Part shown: positions 1-8,686 of the stretch, in pieces
Position numbering within the stretch: position 1 is the stretch's first letter
Layout: each line of letters opens with the position of its first letter
Source of the DNA: Acidobacteriaceae bacterium
Lineage (GTDB): Bacteria > Acidobacteriota > Terriglobia > Terriglobales > Acidobacteriaceae
Length of the DNA stretch: 63,372 bases
Reading direction: 5' to 3'
NCBI GenBank assembly: GCA_003166855.1
Contig: PMUM01000052.1
Location: forward strand, 1-63,372
Program-made: the position numbers and the translations under genes
Notes under the pieces: model-generated
What the model saw: the letters and a program-made list of their open reading frames with translations, nothing else
Told to the model about the DNA's origin: nothing
Databases searched by the model: none

Positions 1-158
1 AGTTTTTCGGGGGCACGTCAACAGTTTCCCTTCCTGAGCGTCTAAACGCGAATCAAAACCCCGATCCGTCGCCCCGACTGGACAGGCTCGGATCCGGGAA
101 CCCCATCCGTCAGACGCTCGCCTGGCCCCCAGCGGTCCGGCGGCGCAACTGGGGCAAA

Positions 159-188
159 AAGAAAAGGCGCCCGAAGGCGCCTTTTCTT
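159..188. terminator. Bidirectional intrinsic terminator
   Basis: Perfect 13-bp stem (159-171 with 176-188) with a CGAA tetraloop; the A-rich left arm and T-rich right arm give a U-tract on either strand. It lies 21 nt beyond the stop of the minus-strand TonB receptor gene, so it most likely ends that transcript. Bases 1-158 hold no gene that I can support. Confidence 0.85.
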
Positions 189-209
189 ACGTCACTGGCA
201 GGTTGGTGG

Positions 210-3200
210 TTAGAAGACAATCCTCAGAGCCAACTGGGACTGGCGTGCGGCAGCAGCCGAGCCGATCTGACCGATGGAGCTGCTGCCGTAGGTGCTGGTT
301 GGATTCACGAACTGCGTGTGGTTGAAGACGTTGTCGCTCTCAATGCGGGTCTGGATAGAGATGCCCCGCTCCGCATTGACGAGGAAGTTCTTGGCCAGAA
401 TCATGTTGGTGTTGTTCGTTCCCGGGCCGTGATAAGGATCGCGGTGCACGTTCCCGAAGCCGCCCAGCGGCTCAGGAGCGAACGCCTTCAACCCGTTGGA
501 GAACCACTGCGACTGACCGCTGCCGAGGCGGACACGCGGATTGGCGAATTGCAACTGCGCCACCTGGTTCGGAACATCCGGGCAAGCATAGAAGTTCACC
601 CCCGCTGCGCACCACAGCGACCGGGAGGTACCACCCGCATACGAGATGTCATACGGGAAGCCCTGGGCGAGGGTCATGATGCCGGAGATCTCCCAGCCAG
701 CGAGAGCAAGGTTCTTCGCCGAGTAGGTGCTCCCGCTGAACTGCGGGATGATGTACAGCGGAGAGAACACGAAGTGGTTGCGGACGTCGAACGCCGAATC
801 GCCGTAATTGAGCGCCTGGTCAAACTGGTTGTAGCCGCGAGAGCCGCTTTCGCCAAATCCGGCGTTCTCGAAGCTGGATGCATCGTCGAGCGCGTGGGCG
901 TAGGTGTAGGCCACCTGGAACATGAGCCCGTGGGTCATGCCCTTCTGCACGAACACCTGCAGCGAGTGGTAGCTGGAGTTGGAGAAGGAACCGACGGTGC
1001 CGACGCTGGCGATGTTCGGGTCGTTGCCCACGGTGTTTTGCGGGTAGTAGAGCGGCTGATAGTTACGGTCCGCCTGGCAGGTGGTGTCGGTGAGGCATTC
1101 TGCGTGGCCGGCAGCCGTCTCCGCATCGGCCTCGTAGGTGACCTGATTGTGCCGGGCCAGCGATGCGACGTAGCTGACGCGGGCGACGGTGCTCGAGGGG
1201 AATTCACGCTCCACGCCGATCTGGATATTCTCGGCATAGGGAGCGCGGAAGCTCGGTCCGTAGGTGCTGATATCGAACGGTTCCACCGAGCTCCAGGTTG
1301 CCGGCGAAATCACCTGTCCCTTGTGCGGGAAGGCATAGGGGAACTTGTTGCCGTAGACCTTGCCGGTATTGATGTCCTGGTAGGGATTGGTGAAGGCGGG
1401 ACCGGTGATGGTCGAATCCACACTGACATAATCCGTGTCGCCGCCTGAGTTCAGGCCGAAGGGAGGCGTTTCCAGGGTTTGCAGGGAGCTTTCTTCTTCG
1501 GTGCGGTCGTAGTAGATGCCGAAGCCGCCGCGAACGGAGAATTTCTTCGCGGAGCCGTCGGAGAGGAAGCCAAGATTGGGAGCCCACGCGAATCCGAACC
1601 GCGGCCCAACTTCCGAAAAGCGCGTCTTCGCCTGGCCGGAGTCGAGGCAGCCGCCCTCGCCAGGATAGGCGATGTCGGTGGGGGCGCCGGGGAAGAGGGT
1701 GGAGTTAAAGCCGTTGACGAAGCAGGCAATGCCTTCGCCCCCGTACTGATGGTTGCGCAGCGGCGTATCGATGGAATAGCCGAGACCGTAATCCAGGGTG
1801 AAGGAGTTGGTCAACTTCCACGAATCCTGCGCGAAGATGTAATTCAGGAAGGCATCGGCCTGGATGGTGGCGCCGGAGCCCTGGCTGTAGGTATCCGGCA
1901 CACCGAGCAGAAAGTCCAAGGCGCCGTCGCCGGTGGTGAAGGGGCTGGCCGTATTGTCGAAGCCGAAGGCGCCGTTGTTCCGTGCGCCGAAGGGGTTGGA
2001 AACGTTGAAACGCTCGCCCTCATACCCGAACTTGAGCGCGTGGTTGCCGAGGACCTTGGAGACCGAGTCGTCCAGCTGGGTGGCCTGATCGATACGGGGC
2101 TGGGGACCGTTGGTGCTGAAGCCCAGTTCAAAGTTGACGCCATTGAGGCCGCTGACGCTCACGGCGGTCATACCCTGACCCGCGGTGTTCTCTGGAGTAA
2201 TGTCAAACCCGACGCTGGAAGGAGCCACCGGGGTTTGGGGGATGACTGCCTGGTAGTTGAACCGCGTGTAATGCGCGGAAAGGTCGTTGACCAGGGTCGG
2301 GCCGAACTGATGCACATAATCGACGGTGATCTGGTTGATGTCTTCGGTATCCTGATCGCCGAATCCGGGAACCGTCGCGCCGGTGAAGGGTAGGGTCTCC
2401 GTTTCGTTGAGCCGGTGGTTGATGAAGATTCCGTAGAACTGATTCTGCGGGTTAAGAGAGAAATCGACCCGGCCGATGTACTGGTTGATGCTCTCCGGCA
2501 CCACCGGCGTGAAGCTGTAACCATACGCGCCGTTGTTGGGGCTCGGGAGGAACTTCGTCATCAGGGTGTTCGCGACGGTGTTGAACCCACCCGTGGGGAA
2601 CTTGCCGCCGTTCGAATACGCGCATTGGGCCCAGGTTTCGCCCGCCGTGGTGCAGCCTGGGATGGCGAGAGTGGACGGGATGGGAGTCGCGGTAAAGGAG
2701 CCCCACGTGGGGTTCGTCGTCGTGGGCGGCGCGCCAGCCGCACCGGCGTCGGCGGAGAAGTCGCCTCCGCGCTCGGCGGTGGAGAGGACCAGGGGGTTGC
2801 CGCCGCTTTCAGGGGTAATCTGCCGCGTTCCCTGATAGGCGAAGAAGAAGAACAGCTTGTCCTTGATGATCGGGCCGCCCACTGTGGCGCCGGGGATGTT
2901 CTGGTGGTACTTGGAAACCTCGGCCGCGCCGGTGGTCACATTGTGGAAGAAGAAGTTCGCGGTGTTGAGGAAGGTGTCGCGGTAGTACTCGAAAGCGACG
3001 CCGTGGATGTGGTTGGTGCCTTCCTTGATGGTGGCGCTGACGATGCCGCCCGAGTTGCGGTCATATTCCGCGTTCAGCGGGCCGTCGATCAGGTTGAACT
3101 GATCGATCGCGTCGAGGTTGGGGGCAATGGCCAGAGTGTTCAGCGCGATGTCGTTGGTGTCAGCGCCATTGATCAGATACTCAGATTGCTGGGTCTGCGC

Positions 3201-3740
3201 GCCGCTGACGGAATAAGCGCCGCTGAAACGGTCGCTGGACATCTGCACACCAGGCAGGGTCAGCTCCAGCCCCGTAAAGTTGCGGCCGATGAGGGGCAGC
3301 TGTTCCATCTGCTCGGAATTAACGACGTTGCTCAGCTGCATGTCGGTGGTGTTCACCTGGACCGCGGCAGCATTGACCTGGACGATCTCAGACGTGGAAC
3401 CGACCGTGAGCTGGATCGGCTCAACATATTCCTGGTCAATCGTCAGCACGATACCGTTGGCTGTAAATGTCTTGAACCCCGCTGCGGTCGCGGTGATGGA
3501 GTAAGGTCCGACCGGAAGCTGCTGAAACAGATACACACCATCGGAGGCAGAGACGGTATCGAACTTGACGCCGGTCGCGGCGTTGGTGGCGGTGATTTTG
3601 ACATTGGCAATGACCGCGTTCGACGGATCGGTTACAACACCCTTGATGCGGCCGTTGACGTCTGCCGCATAGGCCGTGCCCAGTGCAGCGATCAGAGTGA
3701 TTGCGAGAGCGAACCGTTGCCAGAAATGCACCTTGGTCAT
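210..3740 (-). CDS. Oar-like TonB-dependent outer-membrane receptor
   Basis: Large outer-membrane receptor of about 1,176 residues. The chosen ATG (3738-3740) starts a signal peptide (MTKVHFWQRF, then a hydrophobic stretch ending AYA), has an upstream GAGGA-like site, and is preferred over an upstream start that would add 34 charged residues. After the signal comes a carboxypeptidase-regulatory-like Ig fold (about residues 26-110; GRIKGVVTDPSNA, then a GPYSITATAAGF motif), then a plug and a long beta-barrel ending in Phe (LRIVF), as expected for a Bam substrate. This architecture is abundant in Acidobacteriota and is usually linked to uptake of large substrates; the substrate here cannot be read. 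No SusD, TonB or sigma/anti-sigma partner is adjacent, so it stands alone. Confidence 0.9.
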   Translation of the reverse strand: MTKVHFWQRFALAITLIAALGTAYAADVNGRIKGVVTDPSNAVIANVKITATNAATGVKFDTVSASDGVYLFQQLPVGPYSITATAAGFKTFTANGIVLTIDQEYVEPIQLTVGSTSEIVQVNAAAVQVNTTDMQLSNVVNSEQMEQLPLIGRNFTGLELTLPGVQMSSDRFSGAYSVSGAQTQQSEYLINGADTNDIALNTLAIAPNLDAIDQFNLIDGPLNAEYDRNSGGIVSATIKEGTNHIHGVAFEYYRDTFLNTANFFFHNVTTGAAEVSKYHQNIPGATVGGPIIKDKLFFFFAYQGTRQITPESGGNPLVLSTAERGGDFSADAGAAGAPPTTTNPTWGSFTATPIPSTLAIPGCTTAGETWAQCAYSNGGKFPTGGFNTVANTLMTKFLPSPNNGAYGYSFTPVVPESINQYIGRVDFSLNPQNQFYGIFINHRLNETETLPFTGATVPGFGDQDTEDINQITVDYVHQFGPTLVNDLSAHYTRFNYQAVIPQTPVAPSSVGFDITPENTAGQGMTAVSVSGLNGVNFELGFSTNGPQPRIDQATQLDDSVSKVLGNHALKFGYEGERFNVSNPFGARNNGAFGFDNTASPFTTGDGALDFLLGVPDTYSQGSGATIQADAFLNYIFAQDSWKLTNSFTLDYGLGYSIDTPLRNHQYGGEGIACFVNGFNSTLFPGAPTDIAYPGEGGCLDSGQAKTRFSEVGPRFGFAWAPNLGFLSDGSAKKFSVRGGFGIYYDRTEEESSLQTLETPPFGLNSGGDTDYVSVDSTITGPAFTNPYQDINTGKVYGNKFPYAFPHKGQVISPATWSSVEPFDISTYGPSFRAPYAENIQIGVEREFPSSTVARVSYVASLARHNQVTYEADAETAAGHAECLTDTTCQADRNYQPLYYPQNTVGNDPNIASVGTVGSFSNSSYHSLQVFVQKGMTHGLMFQVAYTYAHALDDASSFENAGFGESGSRGYNQFDQALNYGDSAFDVRNHFVFSPLYIIPQFSGSTYSAKNLALAGWEISGIMTLAQGFPYDISYAGGTSRSLWCAAGVNFYACPDVPNQVAQLQFANPRVRLGSGQSQWFSNGLKAFAPEPLGGFGNVHRDPYHGPGTNNTNMILAKNFLVNAERGISIQTRIESDNVFNHTQFVNPTSTYGSSSIGQIGSAAAARQSQLALRIVF

Positions 3741-4228
3741 GACTTTATCGATCCTCGTGGTGTTGAAATATTGAACCAGCCGAACTGGAATCAATCTGGA
3801 ATCCAGTTCCCCATCGGAAAGAGCCTTGGTTGGGAGGGACAACCCCTTATTGGCAATTTGCTGGCCAATTGGTCACTTCTGCCTTCCGGGTCCTGAGCGG
3901 GGGATTGTCACGAAATTGTTAGAGTCTGATATCTAATTGATGAAAATGTGTTTATAGGTTTATGGGACATGCCGTGGAGGGCTATCGTTTTATACAACAT
4001 GATGGCGAAATGATTACCATATAGATACCGATCGCCTGGAACGATAATCCAGAATTTCATAACACTTCAGTGGCAATGTATGGCATCTGAGAGCCACCCA
4101 TTACCCTGGGGAGATGCCCACACCACCCAACCCCCGGAAAAGGCCCCCCGACGCTCCTGCGGCCGTGGGTTAGGGCCGCGGGCCATCTATGAAAGAATGT
4201 GTCCAGTGCCTCGAAGAGGAGGCAATCG
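3741..4228. other. Divergent promoter region, AT-rich
   Basis: This 488-nt gap between two divergent genes holds no plausible protein. Roughly 3900-4080 is clearly more AT-rich than the surroundings and probably carries the promoters of the receptor (-) and htpX (+), but I could not find convincing paired -35/-10 boxes. A GC-rich hairpin (GCGGCC at 4159-4164 with GGCCGC at 4174-4179) lies in the leader of htpX. Confidence 0.4.
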
Positions 4229-5098
4229 ATGAACACCCTCAAGACTGCATTTCTGCTGACCGCCCTGACTCTGCTTCTGGTTTTCATTGGAGAGCGAATC
4301 GGCGGCGAAAACGGCATGATTCTCGCCTTCCTGATCGCCGCGGCGATGAATTTCTTCAGCTATTTCTATTCCGACAAGCTGGCCCTGGCCATCTATCGGG
4401 CGCAGCCGGTGACGCGCGAGCAGCTGCCCCGCGCCTATGAGGTTGTGGAGCGGATGACGGGGCGGCTGGGGCTGCCGATGCCGAAGATTTATGTGATCCC
4501 CACCGACGCGCCGAATGCTTTTGCGACGGGACGCAATCCGAAACACGCTTCGGTGGCCGTCACGCACGGCATTCTGCAGCTGCTGAATGACGAGGAGCTG
4601 GAAGGCGTGCTGGCACACGAGCTGGGGCACGTGAAGAATCGCGACATTCTCACCAGCTCCATTGCGGCGACGGTGGCGGGCGCGATTACGCTGGTGGCTC
4701 GCATGGGCTGGTTTGCTGAGATGTTTGGCGGATTCGGCGGTGGCGGCGGCGACCGCCGGCGTGGAGGCGGCATCAGCGCGCTGTTCATGCTGATCCTTGC
4801 GCCGATTGCGGCGATGCTGATTCAGCTTTGGATTTCGCGCACGCGCGAGTATGAGGCGGACGCTACCGGCGCCCACATCACGGGAAATCCTTATGCGCTG
4901 GCAAGCGCCCTGGAGAAGCTGGACGCGTATTCGAAACGCGTGCCGATGCCGGGAACGGCCACGACGGCGCATTTGTTCATCGTGCAGCCGCTGCTGAGCC
5001 GTGATGACTTCGCGGGTCTGTTCTCGACCCACCCACCGATCCGTAAACGGATCGAGCGGCTGATCGGGCGGCCCAGTGTTTATGGGGCTCCGCGCTAG
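4229..5098 (+). CDS. htpX: HtpX-like M48 membrane zinc metalloprotease
   Basis: Inner-membrane quality-control protease, 289 residues, the normal size for HtpX. The ATG at 4229 follows an AGAGGAGG site at 4215-4222. Two hydrophobic helices at the N-terminus (about 5-20 and 29-47) precede the catalytic domain, whose zinc motif HELGH is at residues 130-134. A Gly-rich loop (FGGFGGGGG) and a further hydrophobic segment lie in the middle, and the downstream EYEAD supplies the third zinc ligand typical of M48. Family knowledge: HtpX degrades misfolded membrane proteins with its active site on the cytoplasmic side. It appears monocistronic; a heptameric repeat tract begins two bases after its stop codon. 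Confidence 0.95.
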   Translation: MNTLKTAFLLTALTLLLVFIGERIGGENGMILAFLIAAAMNFFSYFYSDKLALAIYRAQPVTREQLPRAYEVVERMTGRLGLPMPKIYVIPTDAPNAFATGRNPKHASVAVTHGILQLLNDEELEGVLAHELGHVKNRDILTSSIAATVAGAITLVARMGWFAEMFGGFGGGGGDRRRGGGISALFMLILAPIAAMLIQLWISRTREYEADATGAHITGNPYALASALEKLDAYSKRVPMPGTATTAHLFIVQPLLSRDDFAGLFSTHPPIRKRIERLIGRPSVYGAPR

Positions 5099-5100
5099 CC

Positions 5101-5135
5101 GGAAGCCGGTAGCTGGAAGCTGGAAGCTGGTAGCG
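5101..5135 (+). repeat. Period-7 degenerate repeat tract (5 units)
   Basis: Five consecutive 7-nt units of the form GGAAGCT/GGTAGCT (GGAAGCC, GGTAGCT, GGAAGCT, GGAAGCT, GGTAGCG) start two bases after the htpX stop. It is one of several period-7 arrays in this window that abut gene ends. Confidence 0.8.
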
Positions 5136-5180
5136 AGGAGCCGCAGGGAACCAGGTTCGCGGCCCCGCTGACTGCTGCCT

Positions 5181-6173
5181 CTATTTCGCCCAGCCGAGGC
5201 CGTCGGCTCCTTTGCCTGCGTCGATGAGCTTCTCAGTTTTCCATGTTGCGAGGTTGACAGCGGCGACCTGGCCGGTGCCCATGCAGGACACGAAGGCGAC
5301 CTGGCCGTCGGGACGGATGAGAATCTCCTGCGGAGATTTCGCCACGTTCACCGTGCGCGCGAGCTGGAGCTTGTCGAGATCGACGACGGCGATGACGTTC
5401 TTCGATGGGATCGCAACCAGCAACCAGCGGCCGTCGTGCGTGGCCGCCGCGCCGTAGCCCATGCCGGGCAGATCGACCCAGGTTTTGAGTTTGTTGGCGG
5501 CTGCGTCGATGACGGCGAGGCGCGGCTGCGCAACATCCGAAGTGAAGACGAGCCGGTCGTCGCGCGAGATGGCGATGCGCTGGATCTCTCCGGCCACCGG
5601 GATCACGGCGACGGTCCTGCGTCCCACCATGTCGAGCACGGAGACGGTGCCTGGCCCAACGTTGGCGGTGTAGCCGAGCTTGCCGTCGTGGGAGAGCGCG
5701 AGCATGTGCGATTCTTTCTGGCCGGTAGGGATTTTGCCGACGATCTTCAGCGTGGCCGGGTCGACGATGGTGATGGCGTCGTCGAGTTCGGTGGTGACGT
5801 AGAGCAGGCCGCTGGCGGGATCGAGCACGGGGAGGTGGGGGCGGACGCCGTGGCCGAAGTCGACTACGCCGGTGACCTGTTCGATGCCGAGATCGATGAC
5901 GAGGAGCTTGTTGCCGTCGATGCCGGGCTTGCCCACGCCGGAATTGCCGTAGATGGGCAGGAATGCCCGGTGGCCATCGGACGATGCGGCGATTTCATGA
6001 CCCCACTGACCGGGGATGTCTTCGGCAATGGTCGATACCCGCGTGCCCGCGGCTGGGTCGATGAGGCTTACGGTGCGATCGCTTTGATTGGCGACGAGCA
6101 GCTTCTGTGCGGCGGCGCCGGCGGTGATAAATGTAACAATTGCAAGCACAAATACAGTCGTTCGTTTGTTCAT
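5181..6173 (-). CDS. YVTN-family beta-propeller repeat protein, secreted
   Basis: A 330-residue exported protein. The ATG at 6171-6173 opens a signal peptide (MNKRTTVFVLAIVTF, ending AGAAA). The mature chain is built of repeated propeller blades with the signature of YVTN/Lactonase-like proteins (LYVTTELDDAITIVD, TANVGPGTVSVLD, VFTSDVAQPRLAVID). Such proteins form seven-bladed propellers and are found as surface or periplasmic binding proteins; a specific ligand or enzymatic activity cannot be inferred. It is divergently transcribed from the membrane protein gene at 6268, the two starts being 94 nt apart. Confidence 0.85.
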   Translation of the reverse strand: MNKRTTVFVLAIVTFITAGAAAQKLLVANQSDRTVSLIDPAAGTRVSTIAEDIPGQWGHEIAASSDGHRAFLPIYGNSGVGKPGIDGNKLLVIDLGIEQVTGVVDFGHGVRPHLPVLDPASGLLYVTTELDDAITIVDPATLKIVGKIPTGQKESHMLALSHDGKLGYTANVGPGTVSVLDMVGRRTVAVIPVAGEIQRIAISRDDRLVFTSDVAQPRLAVIDAAANKLKTWVDLPGMGYGAAATHDGRWLLVAIPSKNVIAVVDLDKLQLARTVNVAKSPQEILIRPDGQVAFVSCMGTGQVAAVNLATWKTEKLIDAGKGADGLGWAK

Positions 6174-6267
6174 AGCCGCCACTATATCGCGCTCCCCCGC
6201 TGCACTGCCACCTGATGGGCGCGGGTCTGGCTGGCCGCGGCGCGCCGATGGCTGTACCCTTTCCTGC

Positions 6268-6756
6268 ATGAAGACTCTGCTGCGCACCATCGTGTGGCTC
6301 GCCCTGGTGGTCTGGCTGGGCGGGCTGCTGTTCTTTCCGTTCACTGCTTTCGCCGCATTCAGTACGCTCACTGACACCCATGCCGCCGGCACGATCGTGG
6401 CGAAGTGCCTCGGCGTGCTCCATCATGAGGGGTTCATTGCGGGCGCGGTGATCGTGCTGGTGCTGGGCATTGGCTATTTCCTGCGCAGTTTTCGCATGAG
6501 CACGGTTTTGCTGGGCATCGTGGTCACGCTGCTGATGCTCGGCTGCACGGCGTGGTCGCAGTACCGCATCATTCCGCAGATGGAGCGCGACCGGATCGCG
6601 GCGGGCGGAGCGATCGACGCGGTCCCGAAGACCGATCCGCGGCATGTGGACTTCGATCGCCTGCATCATGTCTCCACCGATGTGGAGGAGGCCGTGATGG
6701 TCGGAGGGTTCGTTCTGCTGATTTTGCTGGCGCGGGATTTTTTAGTTTTTGGCTGA
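6268..6756 (+). CDS. DUF4149/TMEM205-like membrane protein
   Basis: A 162-residue protein with four predicted membrane helices (about 7-30, 48-66, 74-90 and 142-160). The pattern of WLGGLLFF in the first helix, a conserved HHEGF-like turn and an H-rich segment (RHVDFDRLHHVST) before the last helix fits the DUF4149 family. The ATG at 6268 directly precedes the first helix; a longer in-frame extension upstream would run through the divergent promoter and is rejected. Function unknown. Confidence 0.75.
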   Translation: MKTLLRTIVWLALVVWLGGLLFFPFTAFAAFSTLTDTHAAGTIVAKCLGVLHHEGFIAGAVIVLVLGIGYFLRSFRMSTVLLGIVVTLLMLGCTAWSQYRIIPQMERDRIAAGGAIDAVPKTDPRHVDFDRLHHVSTDVEEAVMVGGFVLLILLARDFLVFG

Positions 6757-6775
6757 GAGTGCTTCGAGGCCGCCG

Positions 6776-7171
6776 TTAGTCGTCGCCGGCGTTCTCTGCC
6801 AGCGCTGCCGCTACTGCGATGTTCTTCACGAGATCCGCGGGCACGCCGTGGCGCTGCTGCAGGTATTCCGGGCTGTTCCATGAGAGCCACACGGCTCCCT
6901 CGCTGTCTTCGGAGACGAGAATTTTCAGCGGCAGATCGATGGCGATGCTGGGCGCAGCGAGCATGACCGGCGTGCCGCCTGCTGGATTGCCGAAGATCAG
7001 CAGTTTGGTCGGGGGCATCTGCATACCGGCCTTTTGCGCCTCGCCGCTGTGATCGACGAGCGCGAATAAAGTCACGCCCTTGGCCTGCAGCAGGTTCTCC
7101 AGCCGCATTACGGTCTCATCGACCGAGTGCTGACTTTGCCGGCTCACAATTCCGTTTTCCGTTTCGACCAC
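6776..7171 (-). CDS. DUF302 domain protein
   Basis: A 131-residue cytoplasmic-looking protein. The GTG start at 7169-7171 is chosen because a near-perfect GAAGGAGG ribosome site sits five bases upstream, removing 15 residues from the longest reading frame. The sequence shows the DUF302 pattern: SVDETVMRLENLLQAKGVTLFALVDHSGEA, then a PTKLLIFGNPAGGTPVM strand and a conserved LPLKILVSED segment. The DUF302 fold is a small alpha/beta protein of unknown biochemical role, often next to redox or stress genes. It is convergent with the gene at 6268. Confidence 0.88.
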   Translation of the reverse strand: MVETENGIVSRQSQHSVDETVMRLENLLQAKGVTLFALVDHSGEAQKAGMQMPPTKLLIFGNPAGGTPVMLAAPSIAIDLPLKILVSEDSEGAVWLSWNSPEYLQQRHGVPADLVKNIAVAAALAENAGDD

Positions 7172-7271
7172 GGCGACCTCCTTCAATGCACACGAGAAAA
7201 GGATGCGCGAACCCACGATCCGGCGTCAGCCTCGCGTACAAAAATTAACAAGCCGGAGTTCCGATCGCCGG

Positions 7272-7697
7272 CTACTTCGCGGGCGAATCCTTCACGGGCA
7301 CGATCGTCATCTCGGGAAACTCGATTCCCTTGTGCCCGTCGCGCCCCTCCACCATGGCGTTCATCTTGTCCCAGTACGCCTGAATGTCGGGCGGGACGTT
7401 GTCCGGGATGCCGTGTGCGCGCCAGCTCAGAATCTCTACCACGATAGGTTTGCCGTTTTCTTCGCCGCGCAGCAGCACGTGCGGTGTGGGCATGACCATG
7501 TCACGCTCACGCAGCGCGGCCCAGTAGTCCGGCATCATCTTCACGAAGGCGTCGATCTGCCCGGGTTTTACGCGGAAGGTGGCCATCACGGTTTCCGGGG
7601 TATCCGGAGCTGCGTCCTGCGGGATCGCCGCGGGCGCCAGCGTCATGGTCAGCACGGCCGCCGCCGCGGCCGCGAGAATTTGTCTGCCGTATTTCAT
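7272..7697 (-). CDS. Small secreted protein, dimeric alpha/beta-barrel-like
   Basis: A 141-residue protein with a clear signal peptide (MKYGRQILAAAAAAVLTMTL, cleavage near PAA-IPQ). The mature part (TVMATFRVKPGQIDAFVKMMPDYW) resembles the ferredoxin-like strand-helix unit of antibiotic-biosynthesis-monooxygenase/NIPSNAP-type domains; this is a weak, pattern-based resemblance. Its ATG overlaps the stop of the VOC gene (shared ATGA at 7694-7697), so the two are translationally coupled and probably controlled by the MarR operator upstream of the VOC gene. AGGAGAAG provides the ribosome site. Confidence 0.8.
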   Translation of the reverse strand: MKYGRQILAAAAAAVLTMTLAPAAIPQDAAPDTPETVMATFRVKPGQIDAFVKMMPDYWAALRERDMVMPTPHVLLRGEENGKPIVVEILSWRAHGIPDNVPPDIQAYWDKMNAMVEGRDGHKGIEFPEMTIVPVKDSPAK

Positions 7698-8104
7698 ACA
7701 CTCTTCTCCTCTTCGTGGTTGCGGGACACTTCCGACATCAGCGCCAGAGTGTTGCCCGCCGGATCTTTCAGGGTCGCGAGCCAGAGGTCGTGACTCTTCA
7801 TGCGCGCGACCAGGTGCGGCTCCTGCTCGAAATGTACAGCTTTCTCTTTGAGCGCTGCGTGTGCCGCCTGAATGTCGGGTACACGAAAATACAGGATTGT
7901 CCCGCTCGTCACTGTGGGGTGCTCACTGGTCCCGATCAGAAGCCGGATAGTCCCACACTGAAAAAACGTCATAACGCCTGCATCGAAGAGGAATTTCATT
8001 CCCAGCACGTCACGGTAGAAGGTCTTTGCTGTTTCCTGATTGTCGACGGTAAGCGCGATCTGGCCGATCTCGTCCAGGTGCACTGTCCCAACGCTGCTTT
8101 CCAT
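7694..8104 (-). CDS. VOC-family (glyoxalase/bleomycin-resistance fold) protein
   Basis: A 136-residue protein with two beta-alpha-beta-beta-beta units. The motif IGQIALTVDNQETAKTFYRD near the N-terminus and DPAGNTLALMSEV near the C-terminus are diagnostic for the VOC fold. Metal ligands cannot be fixed from sequence alone, and members range from glyoxalases to dioxygenases and antibiotic-binding proteins. The start lies 17 nt from a perfect inverted repeat shared with the divergent MarR gene, suggesting that it is the MarR-regulated effector gene. Confidence 0.88.
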   Translation of the reverse strand: MESSVGTVHLDEIGQIALTVDNQETAKTFYRDVLGMKFLFDAGVMTFFQCGTIRLLIGTSEHPTVTSGTILYFRVPDIQAAHAALKEKAVHFEQEPHLVARMKSHDLWLATLKDPAGNTLALMSEVSRNHEEEKSV

Positions 8105-8120
8105 GATCGTCTCTCCATTT

Positions 8121-8146
8121 CATTAGCTGAGCTAATGATTTATAAT
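8121..8146 (+). promoter_or_regulatory. MarR-type operator and -10 box between divergent genes
   Basis: CATTAGCT-G-AGCTAATG at 8121-8137 is a perfect inverted repeat with 8-bp arms, the size expected for a MarR dimer. It is followed by TATAAT at 8141-8146, a consensus -10 for the plus strand 18 nt before the marR ATG. The repeat lies between the two divergent starts (8104 and 8165), so one bound dimer could repress both transcripts. Confidence 0.8.
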
Positions 8147-8164
8147 GGAGCCAGACGAGAGCAA

Positions 8165-8605
8165 ATGTCAAGCGAGGCGCGAATGAGGCCGGAACAGACT
8201 GCGGAACAGATACACTCCGCGGCCATTCATCTGCTGCGGCGGCTGCGGCAGGTGGACGCGGCGAGCGGTTTGAACAGTCCGCGGCTGTCGGCACTGTCGG
8301 TGATTGTGTTTGCGGGCCCGCTGACGCTGGGACAACTGGCCGACGCGGAGCAGGTGAAGCCGCCGACGATGACGCGCATCGTGCATGCTCTGGAGGCGAA
8401 GGGGTTGGTGAGGAAGATCGCCAATCCGGAGGACCGGCGCACGATTCATCTGGCCGCCACGATGAAGGGGAAGCGCCTGCTGCTTGCGGCGAGGCGGCGG
8501 CGCATTGGGCCGCTCGCCGACGGGATCGGGAGGCTTTCGCACGGCGAGCAAGAGACGCTGCACACGGCCATGGCGATCCTCCTCGGACTGGTCCGCGAGC
8601 TTTGA
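8165..8605 (+). CDS. MarR-family transcriptional regulator
   Basis: A 146-residue winged-helix repressor. The recognition region is clear: LTLGQLADAEQVKPPTMTRIV forms the helix-turn-helix and LVRKIANPEDRRTIHLA the wing with the family-typical DxR. An alternative ATG at 8183 would shorten it by six residues and has a slightly better ribosome site (GCGAGG). Family knowledge: MarR proteins usually autorepress and release DNA on binding phenolic or other small ligands. Divergent from the VOC gene across a palindromic operator, and 81 nt upstream of an ABC transporter pair on the same strand, which may be a second target. Confidence 0.9.
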   Translation: MSSEARMRPEQTAEQIHSAAIHLLRRLRQVDAASGLNSPRLSALSVIVFAGPLTLGQLADAEQVKPPTMTRIVHALEAKGLVRKIANPEDRRTIHLAATMKGKRLLLAARRRRIGPLADGIGRLSHGEQETLHTAMAILLGLVREL

Positions 8606-8686
8606 TGCTGGATTCATCGTCAACTCGGGAACCGGAGGGGCCAAAACTCCGTACGAGGCTTCAGCACGAAGGGTGAGGTCGCCAGG

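Noticed and set aside
318-3896. Long plus-strand reading frames opposite the TonB receptor gene (for example 318-1448, 1479-2393, 2415-3896)
   Set aside because: They are antisense shadows of a high-GC gene: Arg/Gly/Val-rich, no domains, no ribosome sites, and the minus-strand product is a clear Oar-like receptor.
7715-8164. N-terminal extension of the MarR protein by 150 codons
   Set aside because: The extension is antisense to the VOC gene; the HTH protein has a suitable ATG at 8165 just after the operator.
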